Assembly (NCBI RefSeq): GCF_038957035.1
Contig: NZ_CP152412.1
Coordinates: forward strand, 620,001 to 684,000
Direction: 5' to 3'
DNA: 64,000 nt
Source of the DNA: Bradyrhizobium sp. B097
GTDB taxonomy: Bacteria; Pseudomonadota; Alphaproteobacteria; Rhizobiales; Xanthobacteraceae
A model generated the notes under the pieces. The model was given only the letters and a program-made list of their open reading frames with translations. It did not search any database and was not told the DNA's origin. Positions 52,558 to 61,725 of the stretch are shown here, one piece after another. The stretch's first letter is position 1, and each line of letters opens with the position of its first letter. Made by a program: the position numbers and the translations under genes.

Positions 52558-53651
52558 GAGCCTGTCTCCTCGGCGAGCCCGGCGAGGGGCAGTTTCAGCA
52601 CACGGCCCGGTCCCTTGGCGATCAGCATGAGGTCGCTGCCCAGCTCGAGTGCCGCGACGACGCCGTGATTGACGCCGTCAACCCGGCTGTGCAGCGAATA
52701 GAGCGGCTTGCCGTCTTCGCCGAGCCGGATCACGAGGCCGTAGGAGCGCGGCGGCGCCCACGGCTTGATGACGCCCATCGTCTTGATGTGCGCGCCCTGC
52801 ATCGGCTCCTTGAACGAGAAGCCCGAGCGCAGCCGCGGCGCCACCCAATAGGCCGGGTCGATCTCGGCCATCATGCGGCGGCGGTAGGCCGGCTCGCGCA
52901 GCACGAATTCGATCAGCTGGGTGCGTGCGGTGAACGCCGTGAGCCAATAGCCGCCGCCAGCAGCCTTCGACAGCCGCGACGGATAGACCGGCAGGTGGCC
53001 GAGTACGATTTGCGGCGGCCTGCCATCCGCGACAAGCACGAGACGATGCCGCCAGCTCTCGCTGACCAGGACGCTATCGCCGCGCGCACAGGCGCCGAAG
53101 GCGTAGCCGAGCTTCGAGGCTAACGGCTTCACCGATCCGGTCCTGGGATCGAGCCGGAACACGCGGCCGCTCCGGTTGAGCTCCATCAGGTCGCGCGCCC
53201 AATCGTCGACGCCGCAAGTTGTCGAGCCGTCCGTCGCGATCAAGGCTCCGTCGTCCGCCAGCGTCAGCGCATTGATCGCATTGAAGGCGGCGTCGCTGAA
53301 TGTCACGCCCGGCTCGCCTGCGGAAGGATTGGCGTAGAGGCGCACCTCGCGGCCGCCGAGCGCAACCGCGATGCCGCCGTCGGCGAGCGCACAGAGTGCG
53401 GAAATCGGTTGCTCGAAGCTGCGCAGCTCGGTCGCGGTGCTGCCGTCGAGGCGCAGCAGGCGGCGGCCGTCGGCGACATAAAGATTGCGGCCGTCGGTTG
53501 CGAGGTCCTCGGGCGCCTCGCACTCCAGCAGGGTGGTCGCGGCTTCCAGTTTCTGGTTCGGCTTGAGCGCGCCGTCGAACGACGGCACGGTGATGGTGGC
53601 CTCGCCGCGGCCGAGAAAGCGGTTGGCGAATTCCCTGACGGCCGCGATCAC
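52554..53651 (-). CDS. SMP-30/strictosidine-synthase-like beta-propeller protein
   Basis: 365 residues with no signal peptide. Repeated beta-propeller blades are seen: APEDLATDGRNLYVADGRRL, NAINALTLADDGALIATDGS, KLGYAFGACARGDSVLVSES and the GYWLTAFTARTQLIEFVLRE segment. This is the SMP-30/gluconolactonase/strictosidine synthase-like fold; lactonase activity on a sugar acid is possible. It is fitted between the permease fusion and the ATPase gene with 4-bp overlaps on both sides, so it is an integral part of the operon. Confidence 0.8.
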   Translation of the reverse strand: MIAAVREFANRFLGRGEATITVPSFDGALKPNQKLEAATTLLECEAPEDLATDGRNLYVADGRRLLRLDGSTATELRSFEQPISALCALADGGIAVALGGREVRLYANPSAGEPGVTFSDAAFNAINALTLADDGALIATDGSTTCGVDDWARDLMELNRSGRVFRLDPRTGSVKPLASKLGYAFGACARGDSVLVSESWRHRLVLVADGRPPQIVLGHLPVYPSRLSKAAGGGYWLTAFTARTQLIEFVLREPAYRRRMMAEIDPAYWVAPRLRSGFSFKEPMQGAHIKTMGVIKPWAPPRSYGLVIRLGEDGKPLYSLHSRVDGVNHGVVAALELGSDLMLIAKGPGRVLKLPLAGLAEETGS

Positions 53652-55771
53652 GACAGCTTCCCCCAGCGCTTGTCATACTGCACGAAGTTCGGGTCCGCGT
53701 TCTCTAGCTTGTAGCGGCCGATCCGGTTATTCATGATGCCGCCGAGATAGAGATAGCCGCGATGCTCGCGCATCGAGGTGATCATCGGGTGGTTCTCACC
53801 GCGCAGGTCCCAGAACGATTCGAGGATCTTGCCCTGCTCGTTGAACTTGACGACGCAGCCGGTGTTGATGTTCGGGAACAGCCATTCGTCGACCGGGACG
53901 CGTTTGGCCATGCGGCGGCGGAAGCCCGGCATCTTCCAGGCGAGGTCGAGCGAGGGGCTGCGCATGCCGACCAGCGCCAGCCAGTAATTGCCATCGGAGG
54001 CGAGATTGATGTTGTCTGGATAGCCCGGCAGATTGTCCATCACCACCTCGACCTGGCCCTTCTTCGGCCCCGCGAACCACAGCCGCTTGATCGAGCAGCC
54101 GAAGGTTTCGGCGAACAGGATCGACTGGCCGTCGCTGGCGACGCAGATGCCGTTGGGGAATTTGAGGCCGCGCAGCGCCGTGTGCGTCGCGCCGGTCTTG
54201 GTGTCGTAGCAGATGATGCGGCCGTTGCCGCGGGCCTCGAGGCCGTCGATCGGCCATTCGTCCATCTCGTAGCGTACGGTGGCTTCCGAGAAGAAGATCA
54301 GGCCGTCGTCGGTGATGTCGAGGTCGTCGGCGAGCCGCAGCCGGCTGTCGTCATTCACCGAATGCATGCTGCGATTGGTCTCGTCGGTCGCCTTCTCTAC
54401 GGTGCCGTCGGGCGTGATCCGGTACAGGCCCATGCCGCCGATGCAGACATAGAGATTATCCTGCCGGTCGAACGCCATGCCGAGCGGCTGACCGCCGATA
54501 TGGGCGAACACCTCCATGCGCTGATAGTCGGGCGCGAAGAAGCGCATGATGTCGCCATGGCGCGAGCCGGCGTAGAGATTGTTGTTGCGATCGAGGATCA
54601 CGTCCTCCGGCGCCTCGATGCGGCCGAGACCGATCAGTTCGACGTCGCGCAGCTTGTCGTTCTGCTCGAACGGGCCGCCCTGGCCGATCTCGGTGGCCGG
54701 CGGCGGCGGCAACGCGTGATAGGTCGGCGCGACATAGACCTTGCTGATGATGCGGGTGCGGTTCTTCTGCCAGCGGATGTCGACCATCGCGGCGATCAGC
54801 AGGATGCCTGCGAGCGCCATGCGGTTGATGCCGCCGCGCGCATTGAGCGTGGTCAGGCCGTTGGTGATCAAGAGCACGATCAGCACGCCGACCAGCGATT
54901 TGGCGACCGAGCCCTTGCCGCCGCCGAGCGTGATGCCGCCGAGCACGGTCGCGGTCAGCACGATCACCTCGAGGCCGACGCCGATGTCGCCGCCGACGGT
55001 GCCGAGCCTGGCCGCGAAGAACAGCGCGGCGATGCTGGTCAGCACACCGCTCGCGACATAGCACAGCGCGATGGTGCGGCGAACCGGAATGCCGGAATTG
55101 TAGGCCGAGCGGCGCGAGCCGCCGATCGCGGTGATGTGCCAGCCCGGGCGCAGCCGGGTCATGAAGATATGGCCGAAGATCGCGATCGCGATGTAGACCA
55201 GGGCGACGCTCGGAATGCCGAACACGTCGCCGCCGCCGATGAAATTCCAGGACGGGATGTCCGGGAAGGCCGCGGCGATCGAATTGGAGTAGCGCTGGAT
55301 CAGCAGATCGAATGCCGAACGGTAGATGATCAAGGTGATCAGCGTGGTGATGAAGGCGCGCAGCCGCAGATATCCGATCAGCACGCCGTTGACGGCGCCG
55401 AGCAGCGCGCCGCAAGCGAGGGTGGCGACCACCACCGCGGGCACCGGCCAGTTCAGCACGTCGAGCAGATAGAGCGCGCAGAAATCCGTCAGCGCGAAGA
55501 TCGAGCCGACCGACAGATCGATGCCGCCGACGATGACGACCAGCGCCATGCCGAGCCCGATGAAGCCGATCTCGCCGGCCTGCCGCGCGGTGTCGGCAAG
55601 GCTCGCCGGCGACAGGAAGTGATCGATGGAGCGGCTGAGCGCGAAGCCGACGATCAAAAGCAGGATCACCGGAATGGCGGTCTCGGTCCAACGCTTGGAC
55701 AGGATCTCGCCGAGGAGATGATCCGGCCAGTAGCGGTAACGCAGGCTCGTCAGGGTATCGCGCATCGGCAT
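53648..55771 (-). CDS. ABC permease fused to a C-terminal SMP-30-like propeller
   Basis: 707 residues, about twice a normal permease. Residues 1-335 are a BPD_transp_2-type sugar permease with about nine helices and the VGGIDLSVGSIFAL motif (81-94). A Pro-rich linker (about 350-370) leads to a 330-residue propeller (RIEAPEDVILDRNNNLYAGS, DDLDITDDGLIFFSEATVRY, LKFPNGICVASDGQSILFAE). The reading frame is continuous. The second permease gene at 56907 is of normal size. Overlaps the SMP-30 gene by 4 bp. Confidence 0.88.
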   Translation of the reverse strand: MPMRDTLTSLRYRYWPDHLLGEILSKRWTETAIPVILLLIVGFALSRSIDHFLSPASLADTARQAGEIGFIGLGMALVVIVGGIDLSVGSIFALTDFCALYLLDVLNWPVPAVVVATLACGALLGAVNGVLIGYLRLRAFITTLITLIIYRSAFDLLIQRYSNSIAAAFPDIPSWNFIGGGDVFGIPSVALVYIAIAIFGHIFMTRLRPGWHITAIGGSRRSAYNSGIPVRRTIALCYVASGVLTSIAALFFAARLGTVGGDIGVGLEVIVLTATVLGGITLGGGKGSVAKSLVGVLIVLLITNGLTTLNARGGINRMALAGILLIAAMVDIRWQKNRTRIISKVYVAPTYHALPPPPATEIGQGGPFEQNDKLRDVELIGLGRIEAPEDVILDRNNNLYAGSRHGDIMRFFAPDYQRMEVFAHIGGQPLGMAFDRQDNLYVCIGGMGLYRITPDGTVEKATDETNRSMHSVNDDSRLRLADDLDITDDGLIFFSEATVRYEMDEWPIDGLEARGNGRIICYDTKTGATHTALRGLKFPNGICVASDGQSILFAETFGCSIKRLWFAGPKKGQVEVVMDNLPGYPDNINLASDGNYWLALVGMRSPSLDLAWKMPGFRRRMAKRVPVDEWLFPNINTGCVVKFNEQGKILESFWDLRGENHPMITSMREHRGYLYLGGIMNNRIGRYKLENADPNFVQYDKRWGKLS

Positions 55772-55848
55772 TCCAGCAGGGCGTTGGATTTTGGGAGATC
55801 GACGTCCCGGGCGGAGCGCGCCCGGGACGCCAAGCGGACGTGGCCGGG

Positions 55849-56865
55849 CTATTTCTTCAGGTCACTGAGATTCCAGCACGCGGTCTGGCTGTCGGCGTTC
55901 TCTTTGGTGATCGGGATCAGGGTGGTGTATTCCGAACCCTTGATCGAGCCGGCCTTGGCACCTGACGACAGCAGCCATTTGATGGTGCCTGCCATCTGCG
56001 CGGCCTGGGTCGGCACGTCGTAGCTCAGGTTGAGGTCGAAGGCGCCGGACTTGACGAGTTCGCAGGCGCCCTTGCGCTCGCCGCCGCCTGAGGTCGCGAC
56101 GAACACCTTGCCGGTCAGGCCGGCTTCCTTCACCGCCGCCGCGGTGCCGATGTCCATGCCGTCCCAGAAGCCGACGATGCCGCAGAGATCGGGATTCTGC
56201 TTCAGCACCGTCTGGGTGATCGCCTTGGCCTTTGCCGCATCCCAGTCCGCCGCCTGGCTCGAGACCACCTTGATCTCGGGATGCTTGGCGAGCACGTTCT
56301 CGACGCCCTTGAGCGTGTAGGCGCTGGCCGCCGCCGAGAGCGCGCCCTGCACGATGGCGATCTTGTTCGACTTGCCTTGGCAGGCCTTGACCACGGCCTC
56401 GGTGTCCTTTTCGCCGATCTCGATCCAGTTGGCGCCGACAAAGGCCGAAGAGCGATAGGCCGATCCCATGTTGATCTGGATGACGTAGATGCCTTCGTTT
56501 TCGGCGCGCTGCAGCAGCTTGGCGTAGGTCTGCACGTCCGGATTGTGGATCACCATCACGGCCGGCTTCTCCGAGATCAGCGAGGTCACCGCCTGCGCGC
56601 CGGCATTGGTGTTCCAGTTGGGGTCGCGGATCTCGAACTTGACGCCGAGCGGCTCGAGCTCCTTCTTCATGCCGGCGTACCAGCCTTCGGTGAGGTCGAA
56701 GTTCATGGCGACCGGAACATAGGCCACCGTCTTGCCGGCGAGCGCCTCCTTGAACGGCTTCTGGAACGGCTCGTCCAGGCCCTGCTGGGCCAGAGCCGGG
56801 GCGGCGATGGCCGCGAGCCCGAGCGCTGCGGCGATCACCTTGGCAGTCCTGACAGCGTACTTCAT
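55849..56865 (-). CDS. Sugar ABC transporter periplasmic binding protein
   Basis: 338 residues from ATG at 56865 with AAGGAGG upstream. Signal peptide 1-26. Peripla_BP_4-type pattern: KTVAYVPVAMNFDLTEGWYA, VKFEIRDPNWNTNAGAQAVT, PAVMVIHNPDVQTYAKLLQR, and CGIVGFWDGMDIGTAAAVKE. It binds a sugar or polyol-like ligand. Its place in the operon is between the two permease genes. Confidence 0.92.
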   Translation of the reverse strand: MKYAVRTAKVIAAALGLAAIAAPALAQQGLDEPFQKPFKEALAGKTVAYVPVAMNFDLTEGWYAGMKKELEPLGVKFEIRDPNWNTNAGAQAVTSLISEKPAVMVIHNPDVQTYAKLLQRAENEGIYVIQINMGSAYRSSAFVGANWIEIGEKDTEAVVKACQGKSNKIAIVQGALSAAASAYTLKGVENVLAKHPEIKVVSSQAADWDAAKAKAITQTVLKQNPDLCGIVGFWDGMDIGTAAAVKEAGLTGKVFVATSGGGERKGACELVKSGAFDLNLSYDVPTQAAQMAGTIKWLLSSGAKAGSIKGSEYTTLIPITKENADSQTACWNLSDLKK

Positions 56866-56906
56866 TGCTTCCTCCTTGGTCGTGATTGATCTTTTTGTGG
56901 CTTGGT

Positions 56907-57878
56907 TCAGATGTCGCCCTGCTGTGCCGTTTCTTCGTTGCGCGGATTCAGGAATGAATCGGTGATGACGGCGAGCAGCAGCACGACGCCCTTGACGAGG
57001 TTTTGTCCGGCGTAGGAGATGTCCATGATGGTCATGCCGTTCAGCATGGTGCCGATCAGCAGCGTTCCGATGATGACGTTGAGTACGCCGCCGCGGCCGC
57101 CCGACAGGCCGATGCCGCCGAGCACGACGACGAGAATGACGTCGTAGATCAAAGTCGAATTGAAGACCCGGGTGGGCATCGAGTTGACCGACGCCGCCAT
57201 CACCAGGCCTGCAAAGCAGCCGATCAGGGCCGCGACGACATATTGCAGCACGATGATCGGCCGCGAGGGGATGCCGGTGACGCGGGCCGCATAGGGATTG
57301 TCGCCGATCGCGTAGATATAGGCGCCCCAGCGCGTCTGCCGCAGCAGGAAGGCGACCACCACGCAGGCGATCGCGAACATCACGATCGAGGTCGGGATAC
57401 CGAGGATGGTGCCTTGTCCGAGCCGCTCGAAGCCCTGCATGCCGTCGCTCCACTGCACGACGTCGAGCTGAAACAGCGCGGCCTGTCCGAGGCCGGCGAG
57501 CAGCAGGCCGGTCGCCAGCGTCGCAAACAGCGAAGGGACCTCGGCGTAGGCGATCAGCCAGCCATTGACCAGGCCGAAGGCGATCGTGAGCAGCACGGCC
57601 GTCAGCAGCGAGGCCGGCAGCGAGTGGCCGTTCTGCACCATCTGCAGCACGAGCCCCGGAGGCACCGCGAGGGCTGCGATCAGCGAGATGTCGATGCCGC
57701 GACCGATCACGACCAGCGCCATGGCAAGCCCGAGGATGCCGAGCACCGCGACGTTCTGCAGCAGCGTCAGCATGTTCTCCGGCGTCAGAAAGCCGCGCAG
57801 GAAAATCGAGAACGCCAGGAAGAGCACGGCGAATACGGCGAAGACGATCTCCTGTTGATTGAACCGCAATCGCTTCAT
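56907..57878 (-). CDS. Sugar ABC transporter permease
   Basis: 323 residues with nine or so helices. BPD_transp_2 pattern: LGLAMALVVIGRGIDISLIA (about 51-70) and GGIGLSGGRGGVLNVIIGT near the C-terminus. The first transport gene after the TetR gene. It pairs with the fused permease for a heterodimeric channel; two non-identical permeases are usual in some sugar/AI-2-type systems. Confidence 0.92.
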   Translation of the reverse strand: MKRLRFNQQEIVFAVFAVLFLAFSIFLRGFLTPENMLTLLQNVAVLGILGLAMALVVIGRGIDISLIAALAVPPGLVLQMVQNGHSLPASLLTAVLLTIAFGLVNGWLIAYAEVPSLFATLATGLLLAGLGQAALFQLDVVQWSDGMQGFERLGQGTILGIPTSIVMFAIACVVVAFLLRQTRWGAYIYAIGDNPYAARVTGIPSRPIIVLQYVVAALIGCFAGLVMAASVNSMPTRVFNSTLIYDVILVVVLGGIGLSGGRGGVLNVIIGTLLIGTMLNGMTIMDISYAGQNLVKGVVLLLAVITDSFLNPRNEETAQQGDI

Positions 57879-57896
57879 GCCTCGTCCTTCCTGCTG

Positions 57897-58676
57897 CTAT
57901 GGCTGCGCTGTCGGCCTGGATCTCGTGCGGGAGCCGGTCGCGACGCGGCCGGGCCGCGTCCTGCCGGCGACCGCGGCGTCGACGAAGGCGCCGACGGCGT
58001 TGATGTAGGCCTCGATCGAGGTGCCGCGTCTGCGGTACTTCGCGCGCTTGACGTACCAGTCCTGCAGCAGCGGCTTGATCAGCGAGGCCGTCAGCGTGAC
58101 CTGGTCGATTGCGAACATCCCGCTGGCGACGCCTTGTTTGAGGACGTCGGCGATGATCTTTTCGGTCATCACCTCCATCTCGATGGCGCGCTGGCGCTCC
58201 GCGGGCGGAAACGACTTCGCTTCCATGAAGGAGAACACGAACCAGGGCTGCATCGCCTCGCTCATGCGGACATGGGTGGCGATGATCCAGTGCAGGTGCT
58301 TGCGCGCATCCTGCTTCACGCTGGCGGGCGGTGCGGTGAGGACTTCCGCCGCCGTTTCGGCGACCTCGCCGAGGATCATCGACAGCAGCGTCGGCTTGCT
58401 GTCGAAATAGGTATAGAGGCCGCCCATGCTGAGGCCGGAGGCCTCCGCGAGCTGGCGCAGCGTGGTGGCGTGAAAGCCGTGCTTGTTGGACAGGGTGAGC
58501 GTCGCGCCGATGATGCGCGTGAGGTTCGGAACCGCGAGATGCGGCTTCTGGACCCGGATGGAATCCCGATGACGTTCGAGAATGCGTGCGCAAAGCACGT
58601 CCATCGCGAACGCATTTGTCCCCGGCCGCTGACGCGCGAGACCCACGTTGCCTCCCTGGCTATGTCCCCGGACCAT
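57897..58676 (-). CDS. TetR family transcriptional regulator
   Basis: 259 residues if the first ATG (58676) is used; ATG at 58604 would drop 24 residues and is also possible, as neither has a clear ribosome site. The HTH is IIGATLTLSNKHGFHATTLR then LAEASGLSMGGLYTYFDSKP (about 55-94). A ligand-binding helical domain follows. It leads the ABC operon (next gene 18 bp away) and probably represses it. A palindrome upstream is a candidate operator. Confidence 0.92.
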   Translation of the reverse strand: MVRGHSQGGNVGLARQRPGTNAFAMDVLCARILERHRDSIRVQKPHLAVPNLTRIIGATLTLSNKHGFHATTLRQLAEASGLSMGGLYTYFDSKPTLLSMILGEVAETAAEVLTAPPASVKQDARKHLHWIIATHVRMSEAMQPWFVFSFMEAKSFPPAERQRAIEMEVMTEKIIADVLKQGVASGMFAIDQVTLTASLIKPLLQDWYVKRAKYRRRGTSIEAYINAVGAFVDAAVAGRTRPGRVATGSRTRSRPTAQP

Positions 58677-58770
58677 TCATTTGGATGCCGATCCGGGCCG
58701 GGCTTTGCGCCCTTGCTCAATTCCTAGCCCACGAACTGCCGTTCGGAAAAGGGGGATGATCAATTTTTCT

Positions 58771-58786
58771 GAGAGAGCGCTCGCTC
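58771..58786. promoter_or_regulatory. Candidate TetR operator upstream of the ABC operon
   Basis: GAGAGAGCGCTCGCTC is a 16-bp palindrome with one mismatched pair, flanked by T-rich sequence (CAATTTTTCT and GTTTTTTGG). It lies 95 bp upstream of the TetR start; its form fits TetR-type operators. Binding inferred. Confidence 0.5.
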
Positions 58787-59024
58787 GTTTTTTGGCCCAC
58801 GGCGCGTCGCTGGCCTGGAGCGCGGCGCCGCTCCGGCGCTGTTCGGGAACTTTTCGCGCTGAAAGGTCAGCACAAATTCCCGGCACTCCGGCCGATCATG
58901 TTGCCGGTTAGACGGCCGTCACATTCCAGATATAAAGAACGCAGGGCTCGCTGGCCGGAAGGTCAACCCGCACAGACATGCTGGCCGAATTTCACCCACG
59001 GTCACTTTGGGCCGAAGCAAGGTT

Positions 59025-59795
59025 ATGACGGCAGTTGGATCATATGGTGCACGCGCGGGCGCTGCGAGCGGCGCTGGCGCTCCGGGAGCCTCCGCAACGT
59101 CGCGGTATCTGTTCGGGATTTGTGCTGCGCTGCTGATCGGCAGCATCTGCGCGGTTGCCGCGCAGCAGCGCGACACCGTCACGGCATCCGCAGCGATCGA
59201 ATTCAACATCCCGGCCCAGCAGCTTGCGAGCGCGCTGCAGGCTTATGGCGAACGAACCGGCGTTCAGGTGCTCTATGAGAGCAATTCTGCGACGGGACGG
59301 AAGTCGACATCGGTCGAAGGCAGCCTCACGCCCGAGGATGCATTGAATGTGCTGCTGACGGGAACCGATCTGAAGGTCCAGTACATTCGTCCGGATGCCA
59401 TCACGCTTGCTTCGCGCGCCGTGCGCGCCGATCATCCGCCGGCGAGCCCGCTTGCGACCGCGGATCTGTCGCTCGGGACGCTGCAGGTGCGGGCGACCAG
59501 TGATGGCAACGATACCGGCGCGCTGCGCGACTACAGCGAAAGCCTGCAGCTCGACATTCAAAAAGTGTTGCAGAAGAATATCGGGTCTCGCGGCGGCAGC
59601 TATCAGCTCGTTGTCGATCTGTGGATCGATCCCTCGCGCACGATCCAGCGAACCCAGCTGTTGCGATCGACCGGCGATCAGAACCGTGATGCCGTCGTGA
59701 CCGCGGCGCTGCAAGGATTGACCGTCAGCCGAACGACGCCCGCGAATGCGTCGCAGCCGGTGCGGATCGCGATCCGGGTGAAATCGTTCCAATGA
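59025..59795 (+). CDS. Exported STN-domain protein with TonB-like C-terminus (VreA-like)
   Basis: 256 residues from ATG at 59025 (AAGG just upstream). A hydrophobic segment (about 28-47) precedes the STN signalling domain (FNIPAQQLASALQAYGERTG, 60-79, then VQVLYESNSATGRKSTSVEG). The C-terminal part (about 160-256) looks like a TonB C-terminal domain (YQLVVDLWIDPSRTIQRTQL). There is no outer-membrane barrel. Overlaps the TonB gene by 4 bp. Similar in layout to VreA of Pseudomonas aeruginosa. It may sense an outer signal and pass it to the FecR-like gene. Confidence 0.8.
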   Translation: MTAVGSYGARAGAASGAGAPGASATSRYLFGICAALLIGSICAVAAQQRDTVTASAAIEFNIPAQQLASALQAYGERTGVQVLYESNSATGRKSTSVEGSLTPEDALNVLLTGTDLKVQYIRPDAITLASRAVRADHPPASPLATADLSLGTLQVRATSDGNDTGALRDYSESLQLDIQKVLQKNIGSRGGSYQLVVDLWIDPSRTIQRTQLLRSTGDQNRDAVVTAALQGLTVSRTTPANASQPVRIAIRVKSFQ

Positions 59796-60520
59796 TTGAC
59801 AACGACACCAGCGGAGCGGATGGCGTGCGCGGCTTGAGGCCGATGACGCTGCTGTTTCATCCCGAGGATCCGAGCGCGTGGACCTCGGGCGAGGTGCTGC
59901 GTTTGCTCCTGGTGCCGGCTATCGCGGCCCTGTTGTTCGTCGGGGGAATTTACTGGATCCGGTTGCAGCCGCCGGCTGGACCGGCAAGCCGGGAGCAGAG
60001 CTCGATCGTCCAGGTTCGGTTGCTGCCGAGCCCATCGCCTGCGCCGATTCCGGTTGCACCGGTGTCGCAGCCGCAAACCGCGACCGTCGCCAGCCGGACC
60101 GACGTGTCACCGGAGAACTCCGAACCGCCGCTCGACAATCTGACCGCATCCCCGGCGCGGGAGCCGATGCCGGCGGAGCCGGTCGTGCCGAGCTTGCGTC
60201 CGACGCCGTCACCCGCCGATGCGCCGCCCAACAGTGCCGCCGTGAAATTTCAGCAGGCGCTGCTTCGTCACGTGGCACGCTACCAGCGCTATCCGAACGC
60301 GGCGCGGCTTGGCCGGTTGCATGGTGCGGTCGAGACGCTGTTTTCGATGCAGCGGGACGGCACCCTGCTCGAGGTCTGGGTCAAGACCAGTTCCGGACAG
60401 GCCGTGCTCGACAAGGCTGCGGTCGAGGCGATCCGGCGGGCGCAGCCGCTGCCGTCGATCCCGTCGGCGCTGCCCGACCGGCTCAATATTCAGATCACTT
60501 TGGTCTTCGACCCGGCCTGA
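59792..60520 (+). CDS. TonB-type energy transducer
   Basis: 242 residues. One N-terminal membrane helix (about 36-56, LLLVPAIAALLFVGGIYWI), a Pro-rich periplasmic spacer (about 58-145), and a TonB C-terminal domain (RYPNAARLGRLHGAVETLFS, then VLDKAAVEAIRRAQPLPSIP). It would transmit proton-motive force from an ExbBD complex (not in the window) to the outer membrane or to the STN protein. Overlaps the preceding gene by ATGA. Confidence 0.88.
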   Translation: MIDNDTSGADGVRGLRPMTLLFHPEDPSAWTSGEVLRLLLVPAIAALLFVGGIYWIRLQPPAGPASREQSSIVQVRLLPSPSPAPIPVAPVSQPQTATVASRTDVSPENSEPPLDNLTASPAREPMPAEPVVPSLRPTPSPADAPPNSAAVKFQQALLRHVARYQRYPNAARLGRLHGAVETLFSMQRDGTLLEVWVKTSSGQAVLDKAAVEAIRRAQPLPSIPSALPDRLNIQITLVFDPA

Positions 60521-60721
60521 TCCAGTTGCGCGGGCCCGTTCGACTTCGCAAGCGCGAGCGGCAGTTCATTGTTTGGATGTGACCGCGATGCACCAGCTTG
60601 CGTGTCGTTCGGTGTCGACTTGTTGCCGTCATAAATGTGTTGTGCGCGGCCGTTACGAGATGGGCAGCTTCAAGAACAATTCAATCTGGATATCGGGCTG
60701 GTGTCTGGGAGGCCGCGGAAC

Positions 60722-61264
60722 GTGGCTGAAATCAATCGAGTGCGGCTGCGGGGCCAGCTTGCAGATAACTACGACGGGCTGGTCAAGAAATTGACCCGCC
60801 GTCTGGGATCGTCGGACTTCGCGTACGAAGCCCTGCACGAGACGTTCCTGCGGCTGGAGCGGGTCACTGACGCCGTCCCGATCCGCAGCCCCGCCGACTA
60901 TATCTTTCGCATCGCGATCAACATCGCCCGGGATCGCCAGAAGGCGCAGAATCTTCGCGTCAGCGCCGCCGAAATCGATTCATTGCTCGACGTCAGCGAC
61001 GACGGACCGAGCCCGGCGCGAATCGTCGAGGCGCGCTCCGATATTGATGCCTTCAAGCGTGCGCTGGCCGAATTGCCGGAGCGGCCGCGCGATGTGCTTT
61101 ATAGTATTACGATCGAGGGACGGACGCCGAGCGATGTGGCAACCCGCCTCGGCGTCAGCGTGCGAACGGTGGAAAGCGATTTGAAGTTGGCCCTGAGCCA
61201 TTGTGCCGATTGCCTCGATTATACTCTGATCCGTCGTCTCGGCGGTCCTCGTCCCCGTACGTGA
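60722..61264 (+). CDS. FecI-like ECF sigma factor
   Basis: 180 residues from GTG at 60722, preceded by GGGAGG; an ATG at 60635 in frame lacks a ribosome site. Region 2: SSDFAYEALHETFLRLERVT and SPADYIFRIAINIARDR; region 4: LAELPERPRDVLYSITIEGR then VATRLGVSVRTVESDLKLAL. It belongs to the surface-signalling (FecI) type by its link with the FecR gene. It probably activates the secretion genes that follow. Confidence 0.9.
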   Translation: MAEINRVRLRGQLADNYDGLVKKLTRRLGSSDFAYEALHETFLRLERVTDAVPIRSPADYIFRIAINIARDRQKAQNLRVSAAEIDSLLDVSDDGPSPARIVEARSDIDAFKRALAELPERPRDVLYSITIEGRTPSDVATRLGVSVRTVESDLKLALSHCADCLDYTLIRRLGGPRPRT

Positions 61265-61725
61265 TCGCATTCGCCGCGGCCGCGACCCGCGCCGTCACCC
61301 GCAACCGGCTGTCGAAATTTGTTGCCGGAACAATTTCCAACAACTGCAGGCGCTTGACCTGAAATCAGGGTTCAAGCTGCAGGATTTTCAACCTCTGTTC
61401 TGCGGGATAGCGGGCTTTCCGTCGTCTATAGGGTAGAGAGCGATCTCATAAGGACCGTTTGGGTGCCTGGGAAAGGTTCGCCGGAAGTGTTGCGCCGCCT
61501 GAAAACACGTGCAGACCTGATCGGCCTGGCAAGCGATCGCCGCGCGGCCTCCCGGCGCGCGATGGGGCGCAAGCTGCAATTACCGGATGTTTCTGGTTGC
61601 GTTGTGCGCAATGGCCGATTGCGGTGCCCTGCTGCCGTCGGAATCGTCTATATAGCGAACTTCGCTATGTGCTCGACGCGATCGGGAGGTTGAGGTTTGG
61701 CGAGCAGGGTGATGAGCAATCCGTC
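61265..61725. other. Intergenic stretch between the sigma and FecR-like genes
   Basis: About 460 bp with no gene supported. The FecR-like frame remains open upstream to 61459, but those residues lack similarity to FecR. The long gap is unusual for a FecI-FecR pair, which are normally adjacent, and may hold a separate promoter. Confidence 0.5.

Noticed and set aside
53762..56023. A 753-codon plus-strand open frame
   Set aside because: It lies opposite the permease fusion and binding-protein genes, with low-complexity shadow composition and no recognisable domain.
55849..58593. A 914-codon frame joining the binding protein to upstream sequence
   Set aside because: Only its C-terminal 338 codons are the real gene, with a strong ribosome site and signal peptide; the rest is a different frame of the permease and TetR genes.
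57003..58727. A 574-codon plus-strand open frame over the permease and TetR genes
   Set aside because: Shadow of the minus-strand genes; composition is His/Gln/Asp-rich and no start signals are seen.
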